Shown: in pieces, positions 35,459 through 45,352 of the stretch
Layout: each line of letters starts with the position of its first letter
How positions within the stretch are numbered: position 1 is the stretch's first letter
Assembly: GCF_016775155.1 (NCBI RefSeq)
Contig: NZ_JAEUGD010000064.1
Span: forward strand, 195,430 to 259,429
DNA: 64,000 bases
Direction: 5' to 3'
Source: Fulvivirga marina
GTDB taxonomy: Bacteria > Bacteroidota > Bacteroidia > Cytophagales > Cyclobacteriaceae
Made by a program: the position numbers and the translations under genes
Notes under the pieces: model-generated
What the model was told of the DNA's origin: nothing
The model's database searches: none
Seen by the model: only the letters and a program-made list of their open reading frames with translations

Positions 35459-37189
35459 TTAATATTCTTCAAAACCACGATCAAGGTCATCTTTAGGATC
35501 TTTAAGGACTAGTTCAAAGCCCTTAGACTTTTCCTGTCCTTTCTTTTGTGCATGGCCATATTCCTTTTTAGTCTGCTTTGTAGAAGGTTTATTTTCTTTT
35601 ACCTGGGCAGAGACTTCGTTTGTCGCATTGGCACGGGTATCCAGCTCATCCTCATCTAATTTAAAGAACGAAATAGCTTTTCTTAATGTGTCGGACTGGT
35701 TATTTAACTCTTCAGAATTAGAAGCTAGCTCTTCTGCACTGGCTGCATTTTGCTGAACCACAGAGTTAAGCTGCTGAATCGCTTCATTTATCTGGTTGGC
35801 GCCATCATTTTGCTCCAGACTGGCTGCACTGATTTCAGCTACAAGGTTGCTGGTTTTTTCAATTTCCGGCACTAGTTTGCTCAACATGTCACCAGCCGTA
35901 CGAGCCACTTTTTCACTGCTATTGGAAATATCATCTATTTCTTTGGCTGCGTTTTGACTACGTTCTGCCAGCTTTCTGATCTCCGCAGCAACTACAGCAA
36001 AACCTTTTCCGTGCTCACCTGCACGCGCAGCTTCCACGGCAGCATTAAGGGCCAGTAAATTGGTTTGTCTGGCTATTTCTCCTATTATTGAGTTTTTTCT
36101 AACGATGGTATTCATCGAGTCCACGGTTTCCAGTACAGCCTCGTTAGACTTTTTTACCTGGTTGTTTGAACTCAGTGCAATTTGTTCAGTTTCTTTAGCA
36201 TTATCAGTATTCTGCATGATATTAGAGGTCATCTGCTCCATAGAAGCCGACACTTCTTCCACCGAGCTGGCCTGCAACGAAGCACCCTGAGAAAGCTGTC
36301 CGGCAGATTCACTCAATTCTACACTGGCTTTATTGATATACTCAGCCCCCTCCATTACGGTTTTTATTACATTGCGCTGGCTCTTTAGCATATCGTCCAT
36401 CTTATGTAGTAAAAATCCGATCTGGTCTTTTTTATTATGTTTTTCCTTTTCAATCTTTATTCTCAAATCACCGGCAGCGATTTTATCCACAATGTTCATA
36501 GCCTCGTTCAGTGGTCTTGAAATGCTGTTTTTGAGGTAGAACCCTCCTGCAATAATGAAAAGCATCACAAGCAGTACGACGATCATAGAGTTTCTGAAAA
36601 TACCCTCGCTTAGCCTCATACCTGCCTGGTAGGCTTCCTCAGAAGAAGTAAGGCTTAAATCAGTATACTTGTCCATAGCTGATCTCATAGGTTCGAAGGC
36701 AGCCATATATGGGCCGTAATATACCTCATTAGCTTTTGCGAAATCTTCATTTTTAAGCAGCGACATTATCTGGTTGGTCAGCACGGTTAATTCATCGTAC
36801 TTTTCTCTGAATTGCGTATCGTAAGTGTCATAGGCATTGTTCTTTTCCAATTTTGTGAAAGCTGAGATTTTAAAGAAATTGGTATAGCGCTCATGCACCT
36901 GCTCCAGGTTGGTTTTTATATTCACCATTGCCGTGCTAAACTCGCTTTCATTGACTTGTACACTTTCGGACAATGCATGTGATATGGCTATGCTCGACTG
37001 GTAGGCATCCCTGTCCGCCTCAATGAGATAGTCTATGCTCAATAAATTGTCATTATAGATTTTCTCTATTTCAGCTTTTAACTTTTGGGTTTGCAACGAG
37101 TTATAGATGGCACCCGCTACGGAAATAAACAGCACGAAGGCGAAAATTCCGATTATACGCTGGTTCGTTGTGAATTTTGTCTGTTTCAT
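35459..37189 (-). CDS. Methyl-accepting chemotaxis protein
   Basis: A 576-residue receptor. Transmembrane helix 1 (about 12-32), a periplasmic four-helix-bundle sensor (33-195), transmembrane helix 2 (about 197-219), HAMP (220-272) and a cytoplasmic coiled-coil signalling domain follow. The hairpin tip has [20 protein letters not shown] and [19 protein letters not shown]. After the signalling domain is a linker rich in Lys and Gln that ends in GFEEY, similar to the CheR-docking pentapeptide (xWxxF) with W and F replaced. It is the only receptor in the operon. Confidence 0.93.
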   Translation of the reverse strand: MKQTKFTTNQRIIGIFAFVLFISVAGAIYNSLQTQKLKAEIEKIYNDNLLSIDYLIEADRDAYQSSIAISHALSESVQVNESEFSTAMVNIKTNLEQVHERYTNFFKISAFTKLEKNNAYDTYDTQFREKYDELTVLTNQIMSLLKNEDFAKANEVYYGPYMAAFEPMRSAMDKYTDLSLTSSEEAYQAGMRLSEGIFRNSMIVVLLVMLFIIAGGFYLKNSISRPLNEAMNIVDKIAAGDLRIKIEKEKHNKKDQIGFLLHKMDDMLKSQRNVIKTVMEGAEYINKASVELSESAGQLSQGASLQASSVEEVSASMEQMTSNIMQNTDNAKETEQIALSSNNQVKKSNEAVLETVDSMNTIVRKNSIIGEIARQTNLLALNAAVEAARAGEHGKGFAVVAAEIRKLAERSQNAAKEIDDISNSSEKVARTAGDMLSKLVPEIEKTSNLVAEISAASLEQNDGANQINEAIQQLNSVVQQNAASAEELASNSEELNNQSDTLRKAISFFKLDEDELDTRANATNEVSAQVKENKPSTKQTKKEYGHAQKKGQEKSKGFELVLKDPKDDLDRGFEEY

Positions 37190-37198
37190 GATAATGTA

Positions 37199-38491
37199 TT
37201 ATTGATCTTTTTTGTCTGATGAGAATAATTGTGGTTTAGCGATCAACATGACTGCAATCCACTGCTGGTACCGATTATGGTCACCTCCCTTGATAAGCTC
37301 CATGGACGGAGTTGCAAACATAGTTGCATAGGTAAACCGCGTACTCAGGTATCCATTTATTTTATGTTTTAACTGAAGGTCAATTTCGTTGCCTAGCTGA
37401 TTGTCTGCAGCATCTAATGTTACAGGATCCATATAGTTGCCTCCAAATGCAAAATTATGGTATGAAAACTCCAGCTCTGATTTGTTGCTAAATTTGTAAA
37501 ATAAGCTGGCAAATGTATTTCTAACCCCGCTGCCTTTGGTGTTGCTTTCTATATTCAGAAAATAGTCCAGATAGCCATAGTAGCGATGGCCGTCTCCAAA
37601 TAGCTTGTTAAATGATCTGTTGGTATTATCAGGGTCTAACTGGTCATTGCCACTAAAGAAATTTATACCCGCAACAGCTTTAAGTTTGTCATTTATATTG
37701 TAAGTAGGGATTACCGAGTACATGTAAGCTCGCTGCTTCAGTCCCGACGTATGCTCGCCGTATTGATAGTAAAAAGAAGCTTGTACCCCAAAAGCTGATT
37801 TTTTATTACCCCCTTTCAGGTAAACACCGGAGGTATAGCGTGGATACACTTTTTTGAAATCGTCAGGGTCTTCATTGCCATCCACTGATGTCAGTACTGA
37901 CGCCGAAAGATTGTTGCTAATCTGCCTGTTGGCCCATAATACTGCCAGATATTTGTAATAATTTACATCATAGGCACTTTCCTGGTACTTATTGCCATCG
38001 TTGTTATACCCACCCGCAAGCTTTATGTCCCAGTCAGACTTGTTAAACTCGAGCATAGCCAGGTCGTGAGAAACTGCAATGTCGTTCCAGTTTCTCATAC
38101 CGAAGATACGGCCATCGTCCAATACCAGGTGCTGCCTTCCAACTTTGATAGCAAAGCCTTCTTTGTCTTCACTCAGGTAATATTTTATCCAGCCTTCGGC
38201 CAGGTTGATATTGGGTACATTACCCCTTTCATCATCGACACCCCAAATTCTTGCATTTTGAATTGCAATGTTAATTTCAAACCTGTCGTCTTTGTAATTA
38301 GTGATCAGACGGGTCCTTTGGGAAGAAACGAATGTTGGCTCGCGAGTATCATCAAGTAATATCCGTGAACCATCACGATACTCTGATCTTGCCCTGAAAT
38401 TGGCACTTACATTTAACTGGGCCTGGGCACAATCTATCGCCAAAATGAATGCTGTAGACAGCAGTAATATTTTATATTGATTTCTATTCAT
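37199..38491 (-). CDS. Outer-membrane beta-barrel (alginate-export/porin type)
   Basis: The ATG at 38491 gives 430 residues with a signal peptide (MNRNQYKILLLSTAFILAI...) cleaved at about 25. The mature part is a series of amphipathic strands with aromatic girdles. It opens with LNVSANFRARSEYRDG and later has KVGRQHLVLDDGRIFGMRNW, as in the alginate-export/porin-like family of Bacteroidota. It would pass or bind a solute. It is the fourth gene of the chemosensory operon, between cheW and mcp with gaps of ten and nine bases, so it is probably co-expressed with them. Confidence 0.8.
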   Translation of the reverse strand: MNRNQYKILLLSTAFILAIDCAQAQLNVSANFRARSEYRDGSRILLDDTREPTFVSSQRTRLITNYKDDRFEINIAIQNARIWGVDDERGNVPNINLAEGWIKYYLSEDKEGFAIKVGRQHLVLDDGRIFGMRNWNDIAVSHDLAMLEFNKSDWDIKLAGGYNNDGNKYQESAYDVNYYKYLAVLWANRQISNNLSASVLTSVDGNEDPDDFKKVYPRYTSGVYLKGGNKKSAFGVQASFYYQYGEHTSGLKQRAYMYSVIPTYNINDKLKAVAGINFFSGNDQLDPDNTNRSFNKLFGDGHRYYGYLDYFLNIESNTKGSGVRNTFASLFYKFSNKSELEFSYHNFAFGGNYMDPVTLDAADNQLGNEIDLQLKHKINGYLSTRFTYATMFATPSMELIKGGDHNRYQQWIAVMLIAKPQLFSSDKKDQ

Positions 38492-38501
38492 ATCAGATAA
38501 T

Positions 38502-39020
38502 TTATTTCGTCTTAGATGTTTCGGTTTTCTTCTCATTTGCATTTTTCATTAACTTCACTTCTTCCACCGAAAAAGTCTTGTCTATATCCAGGACCACTAT
38601 AAAGTCTTCATTTTCCTTAATTATGCCTTTTACAAATTCCAGATTATAGTTGGCCTCTATGCTAGGTGAAGCATGGATATGGTCTTCTTCTTTTTCAAGG
38701 ACCTCCAGTACTTGGGATACCATGGCGCCAAAACGAATGGTTTTTTCTTTTAGCAGCAGGTCTATTACTATTATGCATGTATTCAGGTCGGGCTCTATTG
38801 CAGGTAGTCCGAATTTTACACAGGTATCTATCAGTGGTAGTACCTGTCCGCGAAGGTTGATCACCCCTTTCATGTGAGCAGGGGCCTTGGGAATAGAAGT
38901 GATTTTTGGTACTTCTATTATTTCTATCACCTTTTCTACCTCCAGAGCAAAGGTTTTATCAGCCAACTTAAAGCTCAGAAAGGATTTAAGTGCTTTTGCA
39001 GTATCTATTTCATAATTCAT
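38502..39020 (-). CDS. cheW: Coupling protein CheW
   Basis: The ATG at 39020 (MNYEIDTAKALKSFLSF) is two bases after the cheA stop and gives 172 residues. The CheW beta-barrel is clear: LSFKLADKTFALEVEKVIEI, then MKGVINLRGQVLPLIDTC, and a late IKENEDFIVVLDIDKTFS. A basic tail of about 15 residues follows. It links the receptor to CheA. A GTG-started longer frame to 39131 would run through cheA and is rejected. Confidence 0.93.
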   Translation of the reverse strand: MNYEIDTAKALKSFLSFKLADKTFALEVEKVIEIIEVPKITSIPKAPAHMKGVINLRGQVLPLIDTCVKFGLPAIEPDLNTCIIVIDLLLKEKTIRFGAMVSQVLEVLEKEEDHIHASPSIEANYNLEFVKGIIKENEDFIVVLDIDKTFSVEEVKLMKNANEKKTETSKTK

Positions 39021-39021
39021 G

Positions 39022-41037
39022 CTAGTTTGTTTTTTGTTCCACAAGTTTGTCCGCGTCAAGTACAAGTGCCACTGATCCATCGCCGAGAATGGTAGCCCCG
39101 GAGACAAACTCCTGGTGTTTATAATATTCACTTACCGACTTCAATACCGCCTGGTACTCGCCGATGATCTCATCAGTGATAATTGCTAACTCCATCTTTC
39201 TGCACTTCACTACTATAGCATTGCAATATTCTGGCACGGGTGTTTTATCTAAAGAAAGCTCAGTCCTCAGATCAATGAATGGTATTTGCTTATTATCAAG
39301 TACCAGCAGTTTATTGAAATCATCGGTTAGGGAATCGTACCTGAGTTCATAGCACTTATGCACTATCTGCAATGGCAGCACAAAGTGGGAATGATCTGCC
39401 TTAACCAGCAGGGCATCGATAATAGAAAGGGTTAAAGGCACTTTAATGGTGAACTTTGTGCCTTTTCCAGCCTCTGAGCTGATGTTTATTTCACCGTGTA
39501 TGTCCTCAATATTTTTCTTGACCACATCCATACCCACTCCTCTGCCGGAAACATTGGTTACATTTTGGGCAGTAGAAAAGCCGGGCTGAAATATCAGTTC
39601 ATATATCTCAGAAGTTGATGGTTTGTCGTTTTCATTGATCAGGCCTAGTTCCAAGGCTTTATTTTGGATACTTTGGATGTTTAACCCCCTTCCATCATCA
39701 CTGATCTCGATATGTACATAGGCTCCCGAGTAGTAAGCATCTAATGATATCGTTCCTATAGCGGGTTTCCCTTTCTTACTGCGTTCTTCTGGTGATTCAA
39801 TGCCGTGATCAAGACAATTTCTTAAAATATGCATGATCGGATCGGATAAGGTATCTATGTATATCTTATCTAATTCTGTATTTTCACCTGTTACTTTAAA
39901 ATTTACTTCTTTATTAATAGAAATGGAACAGTCCCTTACCAGTCTTCTGAATTTCCCCATGAGCCTGTCAATAGGTACCAGTGTCATTTCAAATGCAATA
40001 TCCCTGAGTTGTCTGATGTGCCTTTCGATATTTTCTACCAGTCCCTCAAACTGAGGGTCAGGGGAGGAAGAGACCATCATTTTAAGGCCGGCCTGGTCAG
40101 TTACTAACTCACTGACTAAGTTCATCAGCACATCTATTTTTGATGTCGAAACCCTTATACTGCCTGATTTACTACCCTTGCCGGTAGTGTCTGAGTCTGC
40201 GCTATCCGCAACTAATGTCTCTTTTAAAGACTCAACATAACCCGTTAATTCCGTGAGTTTTTGATCAGTAGGGGTTTTGTCAAGGACATTTAGAAGCTCT
40301 TCGAACCCTAATTCATTGAAAAGGTTAAAATTGGCTATTTTATGTACGGTAAGTTCAACTTCATCTTCTATAAACATGAACTGAGCCTCCAAGTCCTCAC
40401 GCGTGGCCTGGCAAGCTACATACAAATCCCATCGCACAACAATGCTGTTATCATTTTTGAATGCCGGTTTCATCTTATGGTCGCCCATTTCCTGAATGTC
40501 GTCCAATATACCAAATACGGGGTGCCCTGATCCGGTCTCGATATCAATAAGAGGTTGAATAGTCAGATAATAAGTGCTGATATTTTCCTCATCTTCCTGC
40601 TCAATGAAGGCCTCCAATAACGCTGTTTCTTTGCTTTGATCACTTTTCTTGATGGCATCAGATATTTTTGAAGAAAGGGCCTTTATTTCCTTGACCAACT
40701 GGTTGTTTTTAAGCTGAATTTGTGAATCCTTCAGTTCAGGATCATTCATCAGCTTTTTGAGGTGGTCAAGGTACTTCAATAACTTATCAGCAATGCGTGG
40801 TTCATCTGTCAGGAGCTCATGACGTATGCCATCCAATACAGATTCGATCATATGAGCAAAATCACCCAAATTTGTTAAGGCAAAAATATGTGCCCCGCCT
40901 TTGAAAGTATGTAGAGCGCGAAAAGCTTCCTCTATATAACGAATATCTGCATGCGATTCATAAGAGAGAAGGGCTTGTTCAGCTATCTCTAACTGCTCAT
41001 TACCCTCTTCCCTAAACATTTGATCATACTGAGTCAT
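39022..41037 (-). CDS. cheA: Chemotaxis histidine kinase CheA
   Basis: A 671-residue CheA. The HPt domain is at 1-110 with phospho-His43 (RALHTFKGGAHIF). A linker and P2-like region occupy 130-290. The dimerisation helices follow (ISTSKIDVLMNLVSELV-type segment), then the ATPase with LRNCLDHGIE, EISDDGRGLN and GRGVGMDVVKKN. The CheW-like P5 domain closes it. It phosphorylates the CheY and CheB of the operon. It overlaps cheY by 14 bases and has an ATG start. Confidence 0.95.
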   Translation of the reverse strand: MTQYDQMFREEGNEQLEIAEQALLSYESHADIRYIEEAFRALHTFKGGAHIFALTNLGDFAHMIESVLDGIRHELLTDEPRIADKLLKYLDHLKKLMNDPELKDSQIQLKNNQLVKEIKALSSKISDAIKKSDQSKETALLEAFIEQEDEENISTYYLTIQPLIDIETGSGHPVFGILDDIQEMGDHKMKPAFKNDNSIVVRWDLYVACQATREDLEAQFMFIEDEVELTVHKIANFNLFNELGFEELLNVLDKTPTDQKLTELTGYVESLKETLVADSADSDTTGKGSKSGSIRVSTSKIDVLMNLVSELVTDQAGLKMMVSSSPDPQFEGLVENIERHIRQLRDIAFEMTLVPIDRLMGKFRRLVRDCSISINKEVNFKVTGENTELDKIYIDTLSDPIMHILRNCLDHGIESPEERSKKGKPAIGTISLDAYYSGAYVHIEISDDGRGLNIQSIQNKALELGLINENDKPSTSEIYELIFQPGFSTAQNVTNVSGRGVGMDVVKKNIEDIHGEINISSEAGKGTKFTIKVPLTLSIIDALLVKADHSHFVLPLQIVHKCYELRYDSLTDDFNKLLVLDNKQIPFIDLRTELSLDKTPVPEYCNAIVVKCRKMELAIITDEIIGEYQAVLKSVSEYYKHQEFVSGATILGDGSVALVLDADKLVEQKTN

Positions 41038-41416
41038 TCTTCTTACTTTTCTCTATGGTATAATTCAGGAGGTTAATGAGGTTGTCAATCTTATATGGCT
41101 TTTCGACCCAGGCATCGAGACCTGCCTTCTTGGCCATCATTTTTTTATCGTTGGCCTTTTCGGAGGTGAGTAATACTACGGGGTAATGCTTTAGTTCATC
41201 ATCACTTTTTACTGCCTGCAGTAATTGGAAACCATTCATCACCGGCATATTATAATCGGATAAGACGAGGTCGATAGTGGCTTCTGAGCTCCTTAGCGTG
41301 TCAAGCGCATCTTTGCCATCTGTAGCTTCAACTGTATTAAACCCATGGCGTTTTAATGTGTCGACAATGGCTTTGCGAATGCTGGCAAAGTCGTCTACTA
41401 CTAATACTGTTTTCAT
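41024..41416 (-). CDS. cheY: CheY-type response regulator
   Basis: A 130-residue single receiver domain: D8 and D9, phospho-acceptor D54 (LVLSDYNMPVMNG), T84 and K106 (VEKPYKID). There is no output domain, so it acts by protein-protein contact as CheY does. It is the first gene of the chemosensory operon. Its N-terminal 43 codons and upstream region are duplicated at 41718-42140. Confidence 0.92.
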   Translation of the reverse strand: MKTVLVVDDFASIRKAIVDTLKRHGFNTVEATDGKDALDTLRSSEATIDLVLSDYNMPVMNGFQLLQAVKSDDELKHYPVVLLTSEKANDKKMMAKKAGLDAWVEKPYKIDNLINLLNYTIEKSKKNDSV

Positions 41417-42140
41417 GTTATAGTTTTATAGTTGCAATTAGGCGTGTATGTAATAAATATTGTTGTACAATATAAACACCAAAATCATAAATTCCTAATA
41501 ATCAGCAAGTTGTATTTTTTCAAGGAATTGCAGATCGTCCCTTTTTGGGATAGATTCTCCTGTAAAGGGTAGAGCTAGTGGCTTAAAAGATAAGTAGGGG
41601 AATTGATATAATACCATAAAATTCCTCAGAGAACAAAGACCATCCAAAGTCAATAATGATATAAATAAATACCGCGTCAACTTAAAATTTTCGCAGAGCA
41701 GCGGAGAAAATATCCGGCTTCTGAGTGTGTCAAGCGCATCTTTGCCATCTGTAGCTTCAACTGTATTAAACCCATGGCGTTTTAATGTGTCGACAATGGC
41801 TTTGCGAATGCTGACAAAGTCGTCTACTACTAATACTGTTTTCATGTTATAGTTTTATAGTTGCAATTAGGCGTGTAATAAATGTAGCTGTACAATATAA
41901 ACACCAAAATCATAAATCCTTAATAATCAGTGAGTTGTATTTTTTAAGGAAATTTAAAACGTCCCTTTTTGGGATAGATTCTCCTATAAGGGATAGAACT
42001 AGTGGCTTAAAAGATAAGTAGGGGATAGATATAATACCATAAAATTTTTCAGAGAACAAAGACCATCCAAGGCTAAGAATGGTATGAATAAATACCGCGT
42101 CAACTTAAAATTTTCGCAGAGCAGCGGAGAAAATATCCGG
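41281..42140. repeat. Tandem duplication of the cheY start and upstream region
   Basis: Copy A (41281-41717) and copy B (41718-42140) abut head to tail. Both begin CTTCTGAG and both end GCAGCGGAGAAAATATCCGG. They differ by scattered substitutions and small indels, including a nine-base deletion near the start of copy B. The unit spans the first 43 codons of cheY and about 300 bases upstream. Copy B therefore carries a second promoter region in front of a truncated gene. Confidence 0.9.
41718..41845 (-). pseudogene. Truncated cheY duplicate
   Basis: The first 43 codons repeat cheY with one change (Ala11 to Val), then the frame enters the non-coding upstream part of copy A and runs to a stop at 41495. 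It keeps the acidic pair D8/D9 but lacks the phospho-acceptor and the second half of the domain, so it cannot be a working receiver. It lies upstream of the intact cheY in transcription order. Confidence 0.85.
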
Positions 42141-42472
42141 AATCCCCAGCTTAAAAGCACAAGCTAAACCTGACCTACTCGCTAACAAACTTCTGCACGC
42201 TAATTTCTCCCATGTGGGAGATGTCCGTAGGACAGAGGGTGTTGCATCCGGAAGTGTGCTTTAGTTACTTATCAGATGAAGGTACACTCCCTCAATGACT
42301 ATTAAGTTAAAGGGAGGTTTAATTTTGTCTCAAAGGTCATTTTCCATTTGCAGGCAATCGCTTTGAAGAAGTGTTTACCTTTGAGTTGGTCAATAAAATT
42401 CTTTTCCCTTGCTTGCAAGGAGTTTTGCTGGAGCAATATGGCGTTTGAAGTTTTGTTTGTCTATATCATGTA
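42141..42472. other. Intergenic, possible dispersed repeat and IS debris
   Basis: No gene is seen. A stretch near 42205-42245 (TCTCCCATGTGGGAGATGTC) contains a short inverted repeat of a kind often dispersed in Bacteroidota intergenic DNA. The part from 42290 upward is probably the end of the decayed insertion sequence next to it. Confidence 0.4.
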
Positions 42473-42958
42473 TTATTTGTTGTAGTGGGTAATCCTTCCT
42501 CTTTTATTTCTAGCATCCATGTCCCGTGCAAAACTTCTTCCCGGTTTTATAGCCACCACAGGTGTTATAATCTCTTCAATTAGGCTGTTGAACCATTGTT
42601 GAATTTCTTAAAGTTGAAAGAAATGATGTTTTTTCCCTCAGGAACCGATAAGCTTTTTTCCAGTTGTATTTATACCTGTGCCTACGGTGTTTTGTATTAT
42701 GTATAATTTTCCGGTTGGCTAAACTGCCCGTCAGTCCTATCATATTCATACAAAATATATGGCATAGAACTCCTGAAATATCCCTTCTGTTTTCTCGCTC
42801 CCGAATTGCTCTATTTTGATTTTGGGCTTCAGACTTTTAACCCCTTCTTCTACTCCCCATAGCAAATGATATAATTCGCCTAAATCCTCAGTAGTAATAT
42901 CTTGCTGGTCATATCATATAGATTGGTGACAAGAAGTTCGACCTCTCCCGTATTGAGA
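42473..42958 (-). pseudogene. IS4-family transposase remnant
   Basis: Reading the minus strand with frameshifts gives LNTGEVELLVTNLYD, then DLGELYHLLWGVEEGVKSLK, then EGIFQEFYAIYFV and later KPGRSFARDMDARNKRGR. The middle piece matches the IS4-family YREK signature (Y-x2-R-x3-E-x6-K), with the Arg replaced by Leu. At least three frame changes and an internal stop show it is dead. Only the C-terminal part remains; the start is absent, and it begins right after the yaaA stop. Confidence 0.8.
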
Positions 42959-42964
42959 TGGATA

Positions 42965-43729
42965 CTACCCTCTCTTAAACGCCAGCAAATCCTCCGTAGA
43001 ATTCTTTTCATCGAAATAATACCCCTCATAATCAAAAGCTTTAAGCTCCTCTACGGTTGTAGGCTGGTTTTTGATGATAAATCTACTCATGAGTCCACGG
43101 GCCTTTTTAGCATAGAATGAAATAATCTTGTACTCACCGTTCTTGTGATCCTTGAAGTCTACATCAATAATCCTGGCTTTAAGCTGTTTGGTGTCTACGG
43201 ACTTAAAGTATTCATTTGAGGCGAGGTTAATCAATAAGTTGTCACCCTGAGCCTTCAAGTCTTTCTTGAGCTGTTTAGCAATTTTATCCTGCCAGAACTC
43301 ATACAGGTTGGCGTGTTCGGAGACCTTTAGTCTGGTGCCCATTTCCAGTCTGTAGGGTTGAATCAGGTCTAGCGGGCGGATCAGTCCGTATAAACCGGAA
43401 AGTATTCTAAAATGCTGTTGACTATACTCAAGCTCCTCCTGGCTAAAGGTTTCTGCCTGTAGCCCCTGATAAACATCTCCCTGAAATGCAAAAACAGCCT
43501 GCTTTGCATGAGCGGGATCCTTCTTTTTGGTAAAGTTATGATACCGCTCCACGTTGAGTTCGGCCAACTTATCGCTGATGGACATTAACGTCGAAATGTC
43601 TTCTTCAGATCGCTTTTTGAGTTCATCAATCAACTCAAGTGCTTCCTTTTGAAATCTTGGAAGTGTATGCTCATGGCTATACTCTGTTTCAAAATCTAGC
43701 GTTTTGGCAGGAGATACAATGGCTATCAT
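42965..43729 (-). CDS. yaaA: Peroxide stress protein YaaA
   Basis: A 254-residue YaaA/DUF328 protein, full length for the family. Typical parts are the start MIAIVSPAKTLDFE, the middle FRILSGLYGLIRPLD and YRLEMGTRL, and ending motifs LINLASNEYFKSVD and FYAKKARGLMSRF. YaaA lowers free iron and oxidative damage during peroxide stress, and has DNA-binding features. It has its own promoter region shared divergently with the GAF kinase. Confidence 0.92.
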   Translation of the reverse strand: MIAIVSPAKTLDFETEYSHEHTLPRFQKEALELIDELKKRSEEDISTLMSISDKLAELNVERYHNFTKKKDPAHAKQAVFAFQGDVYQGLQAETFSQEELEYSQQHFRILSGLYGLIRPLDLIQPYRLEMGTRLKVSEHANLYEFWQDKIAKQLKKDLKAQGDNLLINLASNEYFKSVDTKQLKARIIDVDFKDHKNGEYKIISFYAKKARGLMSRFIIKNQPTTVEELKAFDYEGYYFDEKNSTEDLLAFKRG

Positions 43730-43941
43730 CTATAATAATCGATGTTTTAATGTTCAAAATTCAGATGCAAACCTAATGCATAATTCGTTATCTGCATGGT
43801 TAATTCATGACAAATTGAGTGAGAATCAATACCTTTTGATGAGCGTGCAGGAGTCAAAACTGTAGTAGCTAGCTTAATAATTTGTGAAATATCTTGAGAA
43901 TAATGACAATATCTTATTAAATTATAAGGATAAAGGTAATC

Positions 43942-45141
43942 ATGCAATATCCTCAATTCATAGATAATAAGACCTTCTTTGCTATGGATTCGTCCAAAAC
44001 AGAGAAAGAGCAGTTGCTTGCACTGACCAACAACCTTAAAAGTATCCAACGACTGACCACCACCCATTTTACAGATTTTAAAGAGCTTATTTCCAGCTAC
44101 TTAAAAGTTGGCTTACAGATCTTTAATATGAAGATTGGTATTGTATCCAAAATCAATGATGCAGAATATCTGGTGTGCAATTGCATTTCCCAAATTCAAC
44201 AAATTGAAAGTGGTACTATCTTTCCTTTGGAAGGTACATATTGTAGAGAGGTAGTTAAAACCAACAGTGTGATAGGCTTACCACATGTGGGATTACTAAA
44301 GGAAATGAAAACGCACCCTGTCTACATCAATATGAAACTGGAATCGTACATAAGCGCTCCTATATATGTGGATGAGGTACTCTTCGGAACTTTAAACTTC
44401 TCGTCAACACAGCCCCGTAAATACGGTTTTTCAGAGCATGAACGTGACCTGATTGCCATGATGGCCAACGCTATTGGCGCATTTCTCATGCTCGAAAAAA
44501 AAGAAAAGGACCTTTATAATTCTAATGATCGCATGAAGAGGTTAGTGGGCTACGTAGCCCACGACTTGAGAGCCCCGCTGAGCAATATTAAAACGTTAAC
44601 CTCTTTCATTGACTCAAATGAATACGCCGATATCATTGAAATGATCAGAGCATCCTCAGCAAGAGCCTTAGAGTTTGTTCATACCATATTGGAAACTGCT
44701 GCAATGGGTAGCGGTAAAATAAAACTCAATATGGCAAGCCATGACTTTTCTGCACTTTTTAAAGAACGGTGCGAATACTATAAGTCATTTAAAAATGACA
44801 AGGAACTGAACTGGGAACTGGAGGTTGAAGAAGGAATAACACTGGAAGCAGATAAAGATCGTATGCTACAGGTGTTTGACAACCTGCTATCAAATTGCAC
44901 CAAGTATACGCCCTATGGCGGACAGGTAACTGCTACACTGAAAAGTCTGAATAATAGTCATGTTAAAGTGGAACTCTCCAATACAGTAGATGAGCTTGTT
45001 TCATCCAATGGATTTGATATTAAGCATAAAGTGGGTTTTGGACAGGAAATCATTAATGAAATACTCAAATTACACCATTCTGACGGCTTAAAACTACATG
45101 TAAAAGATAATACTTACCATGCCTGTTTTGAATTAAAGTAG
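43942..45141 (+). CDS. GAF-domain histidine kinase with degenerate ATP lid
   Basis: A 399-residue soluble kinase. A GAF domain (about 40-190) is followed by HisKA with the H-box (VAHDLRAPLSNIK) and a Bergerat-like domain with an N-box (DNLLSNCTKYT). The usual DxGxG and GxGLG lid motifs are missing. In their place are SNTVDELVSSNGF and KVGFGQEIINEIL. It may therefore be a weak or inactive kinase, or have a changed lid. No response regulator gene is adjacent. Confidence 0.8.
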   Translation: MQYPQFIDNKTFFAMDSSKTEKEQLLALTNNLKSIQRLTTTHFTDFKELISSYLKVGLQIFNMKIGIVSKINDAEYLVCNCISQIQQIESGTIFPLEGTYCREVVKTNSVIGLPHVGLLKEMKTHPVYINMKLESYISAPIYVDEVLFGTLNFSSTQPRKYGFSEHERDLIAMMANAIGAFLMLEKKEKDLYNSNDRMKRLVGYVAHDLRAPLSNIKTLTSFIDSNEYADIIEMIRASSARALEFVHTILETAAMGSGKIKLNMASHDFSALFKERCEYYKSFKNDKELNWELEVEEGITLEADKDRMLQVFDNLLSNCTKYTPYGGQVTATLKSLNNSHVKVELSNTVDELVSSNGFDIKHKVGFGQEIINEILKLHHSDGLKLHVKDNTYHACFELK

Positions 45142-45219
45142 TAGGGCTATAGACCCTAAGCCTATTAAAACCCTGACCATCCTCAAATCCATGAATCAGA
45201 GCACAGACCTGTTTTACAT

Positions 45220-45352
45220 CTAGAGTCCCAGCAATCTACTGACATTCACCTTTCCTACAGAGACAGTAGTATCTCCGATATGGATCATATTACCTTCTAT
45301 GCTTTTGATATGCTGCGCAGCTACTACAAATGACCTGTGGGTAATGAAACAT
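45220..45352 (-). pseudogene. LytTR regulator C-terminal fragment
   Basis: Reading minus from about 45352 to a TAG at 45222-45220 gives CFITHRSFVVAAQHIKSIEG, then MIHIGDTTVSVGKVNVSRLL. This matches the end of a LytTR DNA-binding domain (FxRxHRSFxVN...IxxxxGN). The receiver and first half of the LytTR domain are missing, with a stop just upstream. A remnant of a deleted regulator gene. Confidence 0.7.
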
